Shown piece after piece: positions 1 through 11,426 of a stretch of 64,000 nt of DNA. The position numbers were made by a program, and so were the translations under genes. The stretch covers positions 23,206,650 through 23,270,649 of the forward strand of contig NC_134026.1 of NCBI RefSeq assembly GCF_964204645.1, read 5' to 3'. Origin of the DNA: Tubulanus polymorphus (taxonomy: Eukaryota > Nemertea > Palaeonemertea > Tubulaniformes > Tubulanidae). The number at the start of each line of letters is the position of its first letter. Within the stretch, counting starts at the first letter, position 1. A model generated the notes under the pieces. The model did no database searches and was not told the DNA's origin. It saw only the letters and a list, made by a program, of their open reading frames with translations.

Positions 1-270
1 GCCCCAGTGGCGTGTAAAGTTAAAACTAGTAATTTTCATTTTAGTGTCTGCTTGTAAGCTTATATACGTTTTTCTTTCCGTGGAATAGACTTGACATGAT
101 ATTTCACTTTGTTAGATCTCATGGTTAAAAATATATAACAAACCCGTGCTTTCCGAAGAATTTACTTATTTGAAGCTTCTTTTAAGTCGTAGGAAAAATG
201 GAATAAGGAGAGAATCCCACAATGATAATAAAAAGTCCGAAAATGAAACTTCGAGATAGTAGTTTATTTC

Positions 271-304
271 AACGTTTCGACTATATCCTAATAGTCATCT
301 TCAG
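271..304 (-). ncRNA. Hammerhead-like ribozyme motif, left arm of Penelope remnant
   Basis: Read on the minus strand: a CTGAAGA box, one extra T, a 6-bp stem (GACTAT/ATAGTC) with a TAGGAT loop, then GAAA and CGTT. This fits the CUGANGA and GAA core boxes of hammerheads with a minimal stem III, a form known from Penelope-like elements. The extra base after CTGAAGA departs from the textbook core, so activity is unproven. Confidence 0.5.
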
Positions 305-378
305 GAATAATGAGATACTACAGAAATTATGAGATATATATACAATCCAGAGACAAAGAGACTAATTCAAGTAAATAT

Positions 379-734
<356 letters not shown>

Positions 735-735
<1 letters not shown>

Positions 736-1215
736 ATTTTAGAAATAACAACCTTAGAACTCCTACGTTGGCTACCGATAAACAGCCTATCATTGTACCG
801 TATGTACCTTTCCCCGAGAATTCTAAAGTTTCTCTTCGGTCACTAAATAAACAACTTATCTTTAAATACAATAATAAACTTAGTAACATATTGATTAATA
901 ACAAACCGAAAACCGAATCCCTAAACTGTGGAATTTATAAAATACCTTGTAAAGTTTGCGACAAAGTATATATAGGAGAAACAGGTCGGAATCTTAATCA
1001 ACGCATAAAAGAGCATAAATTTAGATGTAAAAAACTTTAAACCTGAAAGCGGAGTTGCTAGTCATGTTTTTCAGACTTCACACAATTTTGATTTTGCTAA
1101 TGCTGAATTAATTTACCCTTGCAGCGATAAAACTAGAAGACATATTTTGGAATCTGCATTAATTATTGAAAATTGGAACAACGTTGTAAAACAATGGTTT
1201 TTCACCCCAAAATAA
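735..1215 (+). pseudogene. GIY-YIG endonuclease fragment of a Penelope-like element
   Basis: An open frame to about position 1039 contains the GIY-YIG core: a CGIYKIPC segment, then VYIGETGR with the conserved arginine, then an asparagine/arginine helix and KEH. The frame breaks at an A-run near 1030-1040. The following frame continues to a stop at 1215 and carries the family's downstream histidine-containing segment and a glutamate-bearing helix. The domain would nick target DNA for retrotransposition. The upstream reverse transcriptase is absent and the left end runs straight into the AT microsatellite, so the copy is dead. A frameshift, not an intron, is the simplest explanation for the break. 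Confidence 0.8.
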
Positions 1216-1576
1216 ACTTATATCAAAATTCCTCTGTAAACTGGTTAAACTCAACACTTGATTTCCCCTTTGATTATTTGTTATTTGTTCTCTCATCAAT
1301 TTCGTCTCTGACTTAACTTGTATTCACCTTTGTTTTAATTTAAGTGCCCCCTAGTTTGTCTTTCTTTTTACTACTGACTTTAAGTTTCATTTATATTTAT
1401 ACTCACTATTGTTGTTTATAATCACCCCTTAGTTTGCTTCCCTTTAATCTATTTTAGCGTGTAACTGTTTCTACGTTAATTTTCCTTTAGTTTGTATCAT
1501 CTCTGATTACTTGAATTAGTCTCTTTGTCTCTGGATTGTATATATATCTCATAATTTCTGTAGTATCTCATTATTC

Positions 1577-1610
1577 CTGAAGATGACTATTAGGATATAG
1601 TCGAAACGTT
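1577..1610 (+). ncRNA. Hammerhead-like ribozyme motif, right arm of Penelope remnant
   Basis: Identical in layout to the copy at 271-304 but on the plus strand: CTGAAGA at 1577-1583, extra T at 1584, paired GACTAT (1585-1590) and ATAGTC (1597-1602) around a 6-nt loop, then GAAACGTT to 1610. The candidate cleavage position follows the final U of ACGTT. It lies in the inverted terminal repeat, so it is mobile-element debris rather than a host gene. Confidence 0.5.
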
Positions 1611-1913
1611 GAAATCTCGAAGTTTCATTTTCGGACTTTTTATTATCATTGTGGGATTCTCTCCTCATCGCGTCAACACGGATATAGTGTTCTACCAATC
1701 GTGATAAAAACGGAATAGTTCTATAGAAAAACAATCCCGCCTCCTGGGCCAAATTCGGTTTTCGCATCTAGTCGACTAGCGCGGAAACTACTAACCGAAT
1801 GCGCTTGATTTTAGAACTTTTTCTGGAAAATAGTTCCGACAAACGGACATACGGTTTCGTTTAGTTCGACTATGGTCGACTAACTCAGATAACCGAAGGT
1901 TGCCCTGGCCGTA

Positions 1914-2127
1914 CATCTTCACCCGTCAAGGGATTCGAACCCACTACGCTTAAAACTGTTCGCCGAACGAGCTCGGGAGTGATACCTGACCCCTGGCAAG
2001 CGAGGATGTGGCCGTACCGCGCATGCCATCTTCACCCGTCAAGGGATTCGAACCCACTACGCTAAAGCTGTTCCCCGAACTGGAAGCGAGTTCGGGAGTG
2101 ATACTGGACCCCTGGCAAGCGAGGATG
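1914..2127 (-). repeat. Tandem pair of tRNA-like repeat units
   Basis: Two related units (1914-2008 and 2027-2127, about 95 and 101 bp) are joined by an 18-bp spacer. On the minus strand each begins near CATCCTCGCTTGCCAG and ends with a perfect B-box-like GGGTTCGAATCCC followed by a tail ending GAAGATG, which can pair imperfectly with the 5' end. A hairpin-forming variable region lies between. I see no convincing A box or anticodon arm, so I call this a tRNA-derived repeat or SINE head rather than a functional tRNA. It lies about 75 bp upstream of the RPUSD4 start codon. Confidence 0.55.
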
Positions 2128-2200
2128 CGTGCATGCTTAAAAACTATTCCGTTATAGTTTTATGTTTTAATACCGAGACGTGGTGCCATCTGGATTCAAT

Positions 2201-5200
2201 ATGGCAGCCTCCATGAGCTCACGATTTTCGACGAATATTTTCATGAAATATCATCTTTTACGTGTGTCACAGTTGATGACAGGTTGTAATAGTGGTTGGA
2301 CAGAATGGAAAAATACAGGAATTGATAGCATTAGAAATTTTTTTTCTTCCGGTAGCATTCATGATCAGGCAAATGAGGGAAAAGATAATTTTTTCGATGA
2401 ACAATATTTTGAAAATGCTTCAGAAATGACGGCTCACCCCAACCAACTAGAGAGTAATAAATCTCTGGAGCCATCCAAAAGGAGTCGAATTAAAAGTACC
2501 AGTGAAAAGACAGATAATTATTTTGATGAGGAATATTTTCTTTCACAATCAGATGCTGCTGCCTATTCTAATAACATTATTGAACGTAGCAATGACATTA
2601 TACCGTCGAAAGAAGAAACTGAAAATGTAGTTGCTGGGAATAGTTGTGTCTCTGATAGTAATCTGCACTTCATTGATTCTCAATACTTTGCAACACCTCC
2701 CCTTCATCACGAGAAGAATTGTGATTCTGATTTCATTGGGTTGCAATCATTCGTTGAGACCAGCCAACGAGGCAAAAAACAGCATATACCAAATGACAAA
2801 AAGACTCCAACACCTCAGAGTGAGATGAAGACGGTAGATAACATCAATGCTACACTGCCATCTGATGATGAAGGAACTATTTTTGTAAACAAAGAGTCTG
2901 CTCTTGCAAAGAGAATCAATGAGAGAATTGTGCCTAATATAGAAAATCCCAAAACAGCTTTTGACCATGCGATGAAAATTCGCAGGGAATTAAAATCTGG
3001 AAGAAAATCAAGTATGTTTTTATGGTTTTCCGAGCATAGCCTATCACTGCGAATTATATTTCTTGTAGATGAAGCTAGAACTAATTTCCATCTTTTTAGA
3101 GGGCCCCGATGTTGACAGCAAAGGTTTTCGAATACTGAAGTATCAAACGCCTGATTTTTCAACAGTTATGTCGCAGACAATGGTTAGGATGATAAAAGAT
3201 GCTGTTGTCTATAATGATGGTAGGGAATAGATTAATTTTCAATAGATAAATATTGACTACCTGTATGCATAACACAATTTTCTGATATTTTCAGGAGACA
3301 TTGTTATAATTGACAAACCTTATGGGATTGCTTCACACGGTAAAACTGCAATGTGGATTTCATTAGATTTTTTACATTGTTGCTTCAAAATTATTTTTTA
3401 AGTAATTTGTAATCTTATCTTCTAAAGGTGGGCCTGGAGTTCAGCATAGCATCGGTAAAATGTTAGGTGATCTGACCAAACTACTTTTTCCGATGAGCTC
3501 CGACAAACTTCAACTTCTTCATCGTTTGGATAAGGAATGTACGGGTATTTTGGTGCTAGCCAGGTATTTGAATCAAAATTATATCAATGGAATTTACTGG
3601 AAAGTTTGAGAATGAAATATTTAATTTCTAATGAAACAGCAGTCAAAGAAGTCGACTACAAATCAATTTGATAAATGATCTTTATTTAGAACTCCGCAGA
3701 CTGTTTCACGAATTAAGAAGATGTTCAAAGACAGAGAGGTCATAAAGAAGTACTGGTTTATCACAAAGGGTATTCCTAGTCCCGAAGAAGGTATTTGTAC
3801 TACAGTTGACCACGCTTATATCGCCATTGCATATACATTGTATTGTATAGACGTTTACAATGTGTATTTCATTTGATCCCTATAAATCTCTACAGTTAAC
3901 CTAATACCTGTCCTGGTATATATTGTATTTTTTGTATCGTATCAACGGTTATACAAACACTTAATGCCGGTTTCGATGTGTGCTACTCAGTACTGCTGCG
4001 TCTTCCATTTGACAAGCACTGCAAATGAATAGTATTTTTTTTGCTGGACCCATGGACCTGTGATTTTGACATCTTTCCATGGGTATCTCTCTAAATGACT
4101 GTCAGCTACTGAAATGGAATGATTCTATCAGTTGACGGGAATGTTGACAAAAAATACATTTCTAAATTTTTATGTTAATGATATACAGTCAACCCCCGAT
4201 AAACCGTCCTCCCATTTACCACTACCCCCGCCTACAGCCAGGTTTTCTCAATCTACCTCTCTATACAAATACATAGTAAAACACCCCCAATATACGGCCA
4301 TACTCTATACCGCCAAAATCGTTCTGCATCGATGTGGGTGGTAAATGGGGGTTGACTGTATAACAATATAATAACCGATTTTAAACAATGAATTGTTATC
4401 CGAGGTTGTTATAACAAGGTTTCACTATAGCTCATTAACTGTAACGTATAGAATGGATGTTGCAGTTGTTGATGCCATGTGTTCTCATAAGTAATTCGTC
4501 ATCTCAATACGAAGATTAGATTTTTAGTACTTGATTATATATTTGAATGTTTCTATGGAAACTCATTCGGTGTTAAGTGTTAATAACTTTAATCTTCACA
4601 GTATGGTACAGTAGAAAACTTAGCTACTTCCGGCGTCTGTATGTTATTACAAAACCAAGAATTTCGTCCCAAGTAGGGTTATTTCCATTGTTCATACGGG
4701 ATAAAACGAACATTTTATAGTACATATTTTTATTATTTAAGTTTCTGATATAACTTCAAAAAAAAGCTATACTATAATGTATTTACTTAACATTGAAATA
4801 TTTAACTTACGGGGCATAAAGTTTTTTCGTTCTATTTTATGATTTGACTGTATGGATTAATATGATAATATTAATTCACTCCAGGTGTGATCGATATTCC
4901 AATGAAGGAGGTTAAAGTTGGCAACCATTTTCGGGTATAGGTTATTCCTTATTAAGCATGTGCCATGTCTGAATCTATGTGTCTGGCTTACTCGGTGTTG
5001 TTTTACTTTCCATTCCATTAGATGGGACTTATTCCAGAAAAGGTCATGACCAGGAAGCAAATAGAAGATGCATCACAAGCAATAACACAGTATAGAATTC
5101 TTGATAAGAATGGATCTGCTGCTATCGTTGAATGCCAGCCAGTAACAGGTCTGTTCCTCACCAATACAATACTTACTAACTCTAATTAACTTATCTTGTG

Positions 5201-5991
5201 AACATAGGGATCATTCATTTATTACGTACGCATGAAATTTGACTTTGACCCCCCTCCCTGTACGCAAAATCGGCCATTTTTTCATGTACATAAAGCATTA
5301 CAGTACGCGATTGCATTTATCCCTCCCCCTCCCCTAATGCGTTCGTAATAAAATGAATGATCCCATATCCAATTACTTGCTTATTTCCTTGGTTTCAAAA
5401 GTAATTAGCTCTGAATGATTGAGACCTATCTTTATTTTCATATCATTCATTATTATGAAAATGAATTTATTTCATTCTAATGACAAATAAAATTTATTTC
5501 ATTCTAATGACAAATACATGTAATCAAATTCTATAAATCCTATACAATTGAAAATGTGTTGTATTCCAGGTGTGAAGCATCAAATAAGAACTCATATGGC
5601 ATTCGGCTTGAACTGTCCAATATTAGGTGATCATAAATATTCTCATCTCACCAAATTAGCTCCACAGGTAAAAATATTGACTACAGGATAAATGCATTTG
5701 TTATTAACGATTCAACATTTTATTCCATTATGATTGAGCAATTTAGATGATGTGAACTTGCCATGAATAAGTGTAGAATAAATTTTTACTTTTCAGCGTC
5801 TTCACGCGGATATTTTGCTTCGTTTGGGAATCCGCCAAGCAAAAGCCCGCCATGTTCCGATGCATTTGCATGCCAAGAGTATAGTGCTTCCACATATACT
5901 AGATGGAAGGAACCTGTTTGTCCGAACGAACCTGCCATCACATTTCAGCAAAAATATGAAGCGATTGAAATTGAAGCCAGGGATATGGTGA
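2201..5991 (+). CDS. RPUSD4: Mitochondrial RNA pseudouridine synthase RPUSD4
   Basis: Isomerises uridine to pseudouridine in mitochondrial 16S rRNA and tRNA. Nine coding exons: 2201-3011, 3100-3219, 3295-3339, 3428-3563, 3690-3790, 4885-4934, 5022-5148, 5570-5667, 5797-5991; 560 aa in total. The RluA-family domain shows the [14 protein letters not shown] motif, the catalytic HRLDKECTG motif (Asp near residue 360), and the late HQIRTHMA motif leading into LGDHKY. The HGGPG and HRLDKE blocks match the RPUSD4 subgroup. The start is the first in-frame ATG; the N-terminus is basic and Met/Ser-rich like a mitochondrial presequence. Vertebrate RPUSD4 is about 380 aa. The extra length is an acidic low-complexity N-terminal region of roughly 230 residues with repeated FDEQYF-like motifs. 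Introns hold two small inverted-repeat transposons. Confidence 0.93.
4186..4358. mobile_element. Small TA-flanked inverted-repeat transposon (pogo/Tigger-like MITE)
   Basis: Terminal inverted repeats CAGTCAACCCCC and GGGGGTTGACTG bound a 173-bp element flanked by TA on both sides. CAGT-starting termini and a TA target-site duplication are typical of Tc1/mariner-pogo elements. It is non-coding and lies in the fifth RPUSD4 intron. Confidence 0.75.
5207..5364 (+). mobile_element. 158-bp MITE, copy 1
   Basis: Starts GGGATCATTCATTTATTACG and ends with the inverted version, CGTAATAAAATGAATGATCCC-like. It is flanked by ATA on both sides, suggesting a 3-bp target-site duplication. A second copy of identical length lies at 18752-18909 in opposite orientation. 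It sits in an RPUSD4 intron and has no coding capacity. Confidence 0.85.
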
Positions 5992-7300
5992 TTTAGAATG
6001 CTGGAAAAATATATTTCTCCGGGACTTTTTGTTGATACAGTATATTCTAGGATATATGCATTGACCTACTTTACTAAAAAAAATTTCATGCTAGACATGT
6101 ATTATATGTATATATATTTGTCCAATGGCTGCAGCATCCATTGAAGAATTACAATTAGCTGTCAGCGATTCATTGAGCACGTTATAAATTACATTGTACA
6201 TTGCAGCAGGATCATTTTTCAATAACATACAAGTGATCTACGATTGATTAGCGCTGAATGTAATGAATTGTTCCATGTATCTCATTTACTACAGAACGTA
6301 ATGCATGTATACAAATTAGACTTTCCGTGAACAATATACATAATCATTCCTGGAATTCAGAAATATTACTGTGTACTTTCAAGAATCATCATATTTTACA
6401 GTACACCACATCCTGTTAGAATTAATGTACAATATACAATTTTTTAGATGAAAGCGTTAAATTATGTACAAAAACTGTTCACTATTTATTGTATTCAAAA
6501 TGGAATTCATTCTCATACAAGGGACAATTATATTTCGATTGAATATCAATATGTTTTTTTTTCTACAAGATTTCATCGGTTTATGAGATTCTTAGTGTTC
6601 ATGATCCTCCCCACCCGACTGATTCGAACCTAATGGCATCGAGACTCGTGCTATGGCTGATGTGCTATGTGTTTCAGATTTGGAATGATTTTATATTTCA
6701 TAAAATGAAATAGAAGCTGTGATTGACATGAATTTGATTGACAAACATGATTCTTTGCTAAAGATTTTCGGTTGTTGTTTCATCGTTTTTTTTCTGTTCT
6801 GATAAGCAAAAAAGTTATCCGAAGATGCTACGGCTGTGATTTCCTGTTGGGCTCGTTCAAAGGAGGCTACCGTATTGAGACTCGTGGGCGGCTTACTCAA
6901 TAATAAGCGGGTGTTGGCTTTTTATGTCGCCTCTTCGCGAATTAATGAATGCTTTGAATGTGCACATCTGACGGGAGCAGATAATTTTCAACAACGTGAC
7001 AATTCTTTCTGTATTATATGCTCTACCAAAAGGGACACAACACGTCTCTGCCCACACTCGCCGGTATTATTGTTTTCGTGGACGATATTGAAATGTAAAT
7101 AGCAGAAGAATCGAGCTTCTGCCAATGACAGAGACGTGTTAGTTTTGAATCGTCACCTACTGTCTCTACATCTATTATCATAATCACGTGTATGATACGT
7201 GTTAGTTAGGCCTAATACAATACACATACGGTTCGATATGATAAATTTGACTAAGGAAATATACATGCCCTATATACAGAAATTCTTTATGCCTAATAGG
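5992..7300. other. Intergenic region between convergent RPUSD4 and GPCR genes
   Basis: It should hold the RPUSD4 3' UTR and then AT-rich unique DNA. Short open frames here (for example 6448-6633 and 6836-7102) have no domain or splice support. A 12-bp inverted pair, AACACGTCTCTG near 7038 and its complement ending near 7140, brackets about 80 bp. I see no gene or RNA. Confidence 0.5.
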
Positions 7301-7342
7301 ATAAAAACCCAATGTACAATTAAAAGAATTTAAAATCGAGAA

Positions 7343-7348
7343 TTTATT
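7343..7348 (-). terminator. Poly(A) signal for the minus-strand GPCR
   Basis: AATAAA on the minus strand, about 115 nt after the stop codon at 7461. It lies beyond the hammerhead-like motif, which would therefore be inside the mature 3' UTR if this signal is used. Confidence 0.55.
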
Positions 7349-7366
7349 TCTAAAATGTAAAAACAC

Positions 7367-7400
7367 GACGTTTCGATCTCACACTAGAGATCATCGTCAG
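7367..7400 (-). ncRNA. Hammerhead-like ribozyme motif in GPCR 3' UTR
   Basis: On the minus strand: CTGACGA, one extra T, a perfect 6-bp stem GATCTC/GAGATC with TAGTGT loop, then GAAACGTC. The ACGTC end gives the two-pair stem III and C cleavage nucleotide of minimal Penelope-associated hammerheads. It is 61 nt past the stop codon of the GPCR gene and in its sense orientation, and 19 nt before an AATAAA. It is probably a retroelement relic exapted or carried in the UTR. The extra T next to stem II leaves activity uncertain. Confidence 0.5.
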
Positions 7401-7460
7401 GTGTGTCTTTATGGCCATTGAGCAATGAATGCGATGAAGGGCTATATATGGTAACGATTT

Positions 7461-8822
7461 TCACGTGAAACTAAATCTTTGACTTGCGTTCTCGTACAAA
7501 CGACTAACACATTTTTTCACACGTTCACTGAACATGAGATACCAAAGTGGATAAGCCGGAGCGTTAAAATAAAACAGAATCCAACAATATAATACTGCTA
7601 TTTTTTGATCGATCACAGGAAGTTCCATTAATACGTCAGTTAATGCACAAATAAATACTGGGCATGTTAACACTAAGAATGTTATGACCATTACCATCCC
7701 ATTTTTCGCCGCGCTGCTCAAAGATTTTCTATCTCTTTTTATGTTCGAATTTTTTAGCACCTGTTTATTTTTAGCCGCTTGAAACCGATACAAATCGGCC
7801 GCAGGACTGATATCAGTGAAGTTGAAGGCGGGTGCGCCGGATCGGGTGGAAATTGTACTAGCGTTGCTCAGCGTCATTCGTAGAGGTGGCTTCTTTTTAG
7901 CTTTCAAAATTCTCTGCGGGTTCTCTAGGGCATCTTCGACTGCTATTACCTCTTCCTGCGTAACGTAGCGCACAACGAACGAATTATCCAGATTTTCCGG
8001 TACAGGGCGAGTGCTTCGAGGCATTGGACTCCGATCCGCCCATCTGTCTTTAGATGATGCATTTGCTCCACCACAGTAGATGTCGGGAGTTGCTGTTGAT
8101 ACACTTTCTTTCGTGTTCATTGCAATTGTGCAAATCGGCGCAATTTTCTTCTTCCGTATGCAACATTTCATAACATTGATACTGCGAAATATGCGGTAAT
8201 ACGAATACACGATCATACCGAACCCTATTATAAACACGGTAACCATGAAACAAACGACGAGAATCTGTTTTAAATTAAAACCGACGAACCCGTTTGAGCA
8301 GTAAGTTCTTTTGAACGGATTCGTCGAGAATATCGATCCCGAGTCTTTGAATAATCCGAGTAGAGCGAAACTGAAAATCAACGATACAAACCAAATAAGC
8401 CACAGCGAGCGATGGACTATTTTCTGTCGACTTGCTAACGACATCGAAGGCTTCTTGTTAGTTCTGTAGCGAAAGTAGCCTATACTAGTCAAGGTACAGC
8501 AGTAAATTAAGCCGGAATTGACGGATATGAAAAAAATAGTGCTGTCGATGGCTGTGTTGAGTGAATTCTCATTTCCACCGGTAAACATCATTGAACCAAA
8601 CGACAAAGCAGTATTCACCGTCAACAGTAAATCGTTTACACATATATTCACGAGGTGTATGTTCGGTGGTGTCCGTAAACTGGACGAATTATAAATCGTT
8701 ACCACCAACAAAATATTCGATATCAAAGATATGGCAAAGTTGATCGCCAAAAGCACCAGACCAGAAACGGTCACATTGACTGGTAACGAGTGGCAAAAAG
8801 TGATGTTGTTTAGCCTTGTCAT
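7461..8822 (-). CDS. Orphan class A (rhodopsin-like) G protein-coupled receptor
   Basis: Intronless 453-aa seven-helix protein. Helices run roughly at residues 21-43, 55-78, 92-115, 139-160, 185-210, 380-403 and 412-435. N-glycosylation sequons (NITF, NVTV) precede helix 1, and an ECL2 cysteine (TYCSNGF) is present. The third intracellular loop is long (about 165 aa), basic and Ser/Thr-rich. Family motifs are degenerate: the DRY position after helix 3 reads GYFRYR, and the NPxxY of helix 7 reads NAPAYPLWY. This points to a divergent orphan receptor, possibly biogenic-amine- or peptide-like in layout; I cannot name a ligand. The ATG at 8822 gives a plausible extracellular N-terminus. No introns interrupt it. 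Confidence 0.88.
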   Translation of the reverse strand: MTRLNNITFCHSLPVNVTVSGLVLLAINFAISLISNILLVVTIYNSSSLRTPPNIHLVNICVNDLLLTVNTALSFGSMMFTGGNENSLNTAIDSTIFFISVNSGLIYCCTLTSIGYFRYRTNKKPSMSLASRQKIVHRSLWLIWFVSLIFSFALLGLFKDSGSIFSTNPFKRTYCSNGFVGFNLKQILVVCFMVTVFIIGFGMIVYSYYRIFRSINVMKCCIRKKKIAPICTIAMNTKESVSTATPDIYCGGANASSKDRWADRSPMPRSTRPVPENLDNSFVVRYVTQEEVIAVEDALENPQRILKAKKKPPLRMTLSNASTISTRSGAPAFNFTDISPAADLYRFQAAKNKQVLKNSNIKRDRKSLSSAAKNGMVMVITFLVLTCPVFICALTDVLMELPVIDQKIAVLYCWILFYFNAPAYPLWYLMFSERVKKCVSRLYENASQRFSFT

Positions 8823-11426
8823 CTCGCTCGATCAAATGATTTCCTCATGAATTATGGTGGTTTGCTGGCCGTATCCAGTTTGACGAATAGTATTTACATA
8901 TACATGATAATTGTAGATTGAATAGCAAATACGACGCACACGCTTGGACCAGCTCTGACAAATATGTCATCTATGACTCTGCTTGCGGTTATGATAATTG
9001 TGATAATCCATCGCAACGAAACGGAGAATCTCGCGAATCTCGAGGCTACGCGCGCCAGCCAGAAACTATCCGCTCTGACTGGCGTCATAGATCAAGCGAA
9101 TTAATAATCTAACCTTAGATTTTGCATGTGGATATGTCATGCTGGCAGTTAATGAAAACTACAGTGCGACCACACGTAATCAGCTAGATACCCCGAAGCA
9201 CGAAACAACCATTTACCTGTAACATAAAAAGACATCTACAGCACGAGATCTCATTTGATAGTTATGTTTACATACAGAATCATCGACGTTTTCATTTGAT
9301 ATGTATATTTAAGGGCGTTGATTTATGCAAGTTTGATCGTTAGTGCACCGCACACCGCGTTTAAGCACTGAAGGCCCTATTTGATTTCCAGAAATATGAT
9401 TCCCGAGTTTGATGCGAATGATACGTATCACTTGACGACAATTAATTACCACCTTCGATTAGGTTTCGTGATTAACGACATAGGCGGTAGTGGTGATTAA
9501 AATGTAAACACATAATGTATGAATATCGCCAATTTAAACACACTCGCGCTGGAAATAATCTCGGCAGTAACACAGTATAAAATCATTCCCAGTTAAAGAA
9601 GCAAAAATTCATTATCGAATAGCGGCAATATCATTCCAATTAGATCCCACTAAAGATATCGCCGTCTGAAAAGGTTGAAATTTTTCTCATCAAACGATCA
9701 CGATTGTATATCTTTCTGATGAAGCGATTAATTTCCCTCAATGCTTGATGGAGTGAATGATTGAAGTACAGAATGTATATACGTACGTATATATTAGAAC
9801 ACGCGAAGGGGAAAAATATCTCTCGAATCCGATTAGTAATAATCGATAGTCAAAAACCTTTCATTTGATCAATCACTTTAAACACCTACCTGGTAGATCA
9901 TGATTAACAGTCTCTTTGAGTGGACTGTTGAACGATCAACGCTAATTCCTAATCAGTGGATCGTTAGGAATAGTGATCTCAATCTCGGTTGCTAGTCACC
10001 AGGATCGAATTTTACAGTTCTGAGTTAAGATTTGACTCACATATGCGATACTGGGTCCAGTTACGTTATGCTGATAGGCCAAAACAAGCATTATTGTCCA
10101 AATTGTTATGTTTTTCATGTTTGGATTCGAATATAACTTATCATATACGTACGAAGTATAAAATAAATGAGTTACCACCCACCGTGTATATACGTCTAGA
10201 AAGAAAATATAGTATTCTGAACGTGTTCGTCGTGTAACATTTCTTACTCACATGCTGGCAGCTCTGACCGCTGTGTCTGCTAATTGTTTTAGTGACGCTG
10301 CAAACATTCCTACAATAGAGTTCGTTCGTTGCGTTCATTGTACGAAATGGGCGCGGCCTTCGTGTTTCTAGCCCGGAGTGGTACGTACATTGAAAATCAA
10401 CGCGAGGAACCCGCGAAGCACACAGAATCTATTCATAACACTGAATAGTTGACGCGATTTCTTTTTATTTCTTTTTCATCCACTTAATTATATGAACACG
10501 AACTCAATGATGAAAATAGGTTGACATTTCCGTTTATAACATATTTCACTACTAAGAAATCTGTTTTTATTCACTTTTTGACATAGGTAACCTTCAATAC
10601 AGAAATGCGCATTGAAGGATTTCTACGAATGAATAAAGCAGTAATCTGTATCTTATCAATGAGAAAAGCTTGTCCGTGAAAGTATTGTGAGAATGGTGAA
10701 TATGAAAAAAAAAAACAAAACGTGAGAAGTCTTCCAATCTTTGGGGAGTTTCCTTATGGTAGATCTTTCATTCATTGAATGATGCTTGCAAATTGTCGGT
10801 TGCTAGGTGACCCCTCTTCCGTCGGTAATTCACTAGAGATGTGACATTTCATTTTCGTTAAGAAGTAAGAAAAGTGCAAAATGAAGTTGTCGGTTCTGCA
10901 GCGTCCCATTAGTACATTAGTCGCCTTCTTTATTACGGAAAAGCAAACATTGTCATAGATAATTTGGACGAGACGACGTAGGCAGACATTGCATGGGTAG
11001 GAAAGATGTTTTTCAATTTATTTTTAGATTTGTGATAACTTATGAATCCATAACAGCTGTCTGAACAAGTTTCTATAATTTTTCCCAATATGCATTTCGT
11101 TGAGACATAATTCCACTATTTTACCATCAATATACCATTCATCATATTGATCCCTACGCGATAGTTTCACGTATCGGTTGAAATAACGTTGTTTGATAAT
11201 AATTCTAGGCGTTGTCAGTATATCATTAAACGATACACAAACCTACGTGCGCTTCTAGCCAAAACAAGGATCACACTTAGACTCGAGTAGCGGCAGTATG
11301 TACAATCTCCATCAGACTGTGCAATCAGCTCATTTTTCGACGGATGTGTAAAACCTTGTTCGGGTTAGTCGGGAATTGAGCCTGTATTGTAGAGTACGCG
11401 TGACTAATTGCAAGAAGCATTTCAAC
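8823..11426. other. Intergenic region between two divergent GPCR genes
   Basis: 2.6 kb of AT-rich sequence containing the upstream regions of both receptor genes. Overlapping open frames on both strands at 8894-9112 and 9989-10338 are short, lack domains and mirror each other, so I do not call them genes. I see no repeat family or RNA here. Confidence 0.6.

Noticed and set aside
1914-2127. Functional tRNA genes
   Set aside because: B-box-like segment present, but no A box, anticodon arm or clean acceptor stem that I can fold.
2549-3162. Antisense frames over RPUSD4 exon 1
   Set aside because: Shadows of the real coding exon; no domains.
8894-9112. Overlapping 64-codon frames on both strands
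   Set aside because: Mirror each other, no domain, signal peptide or splice support.
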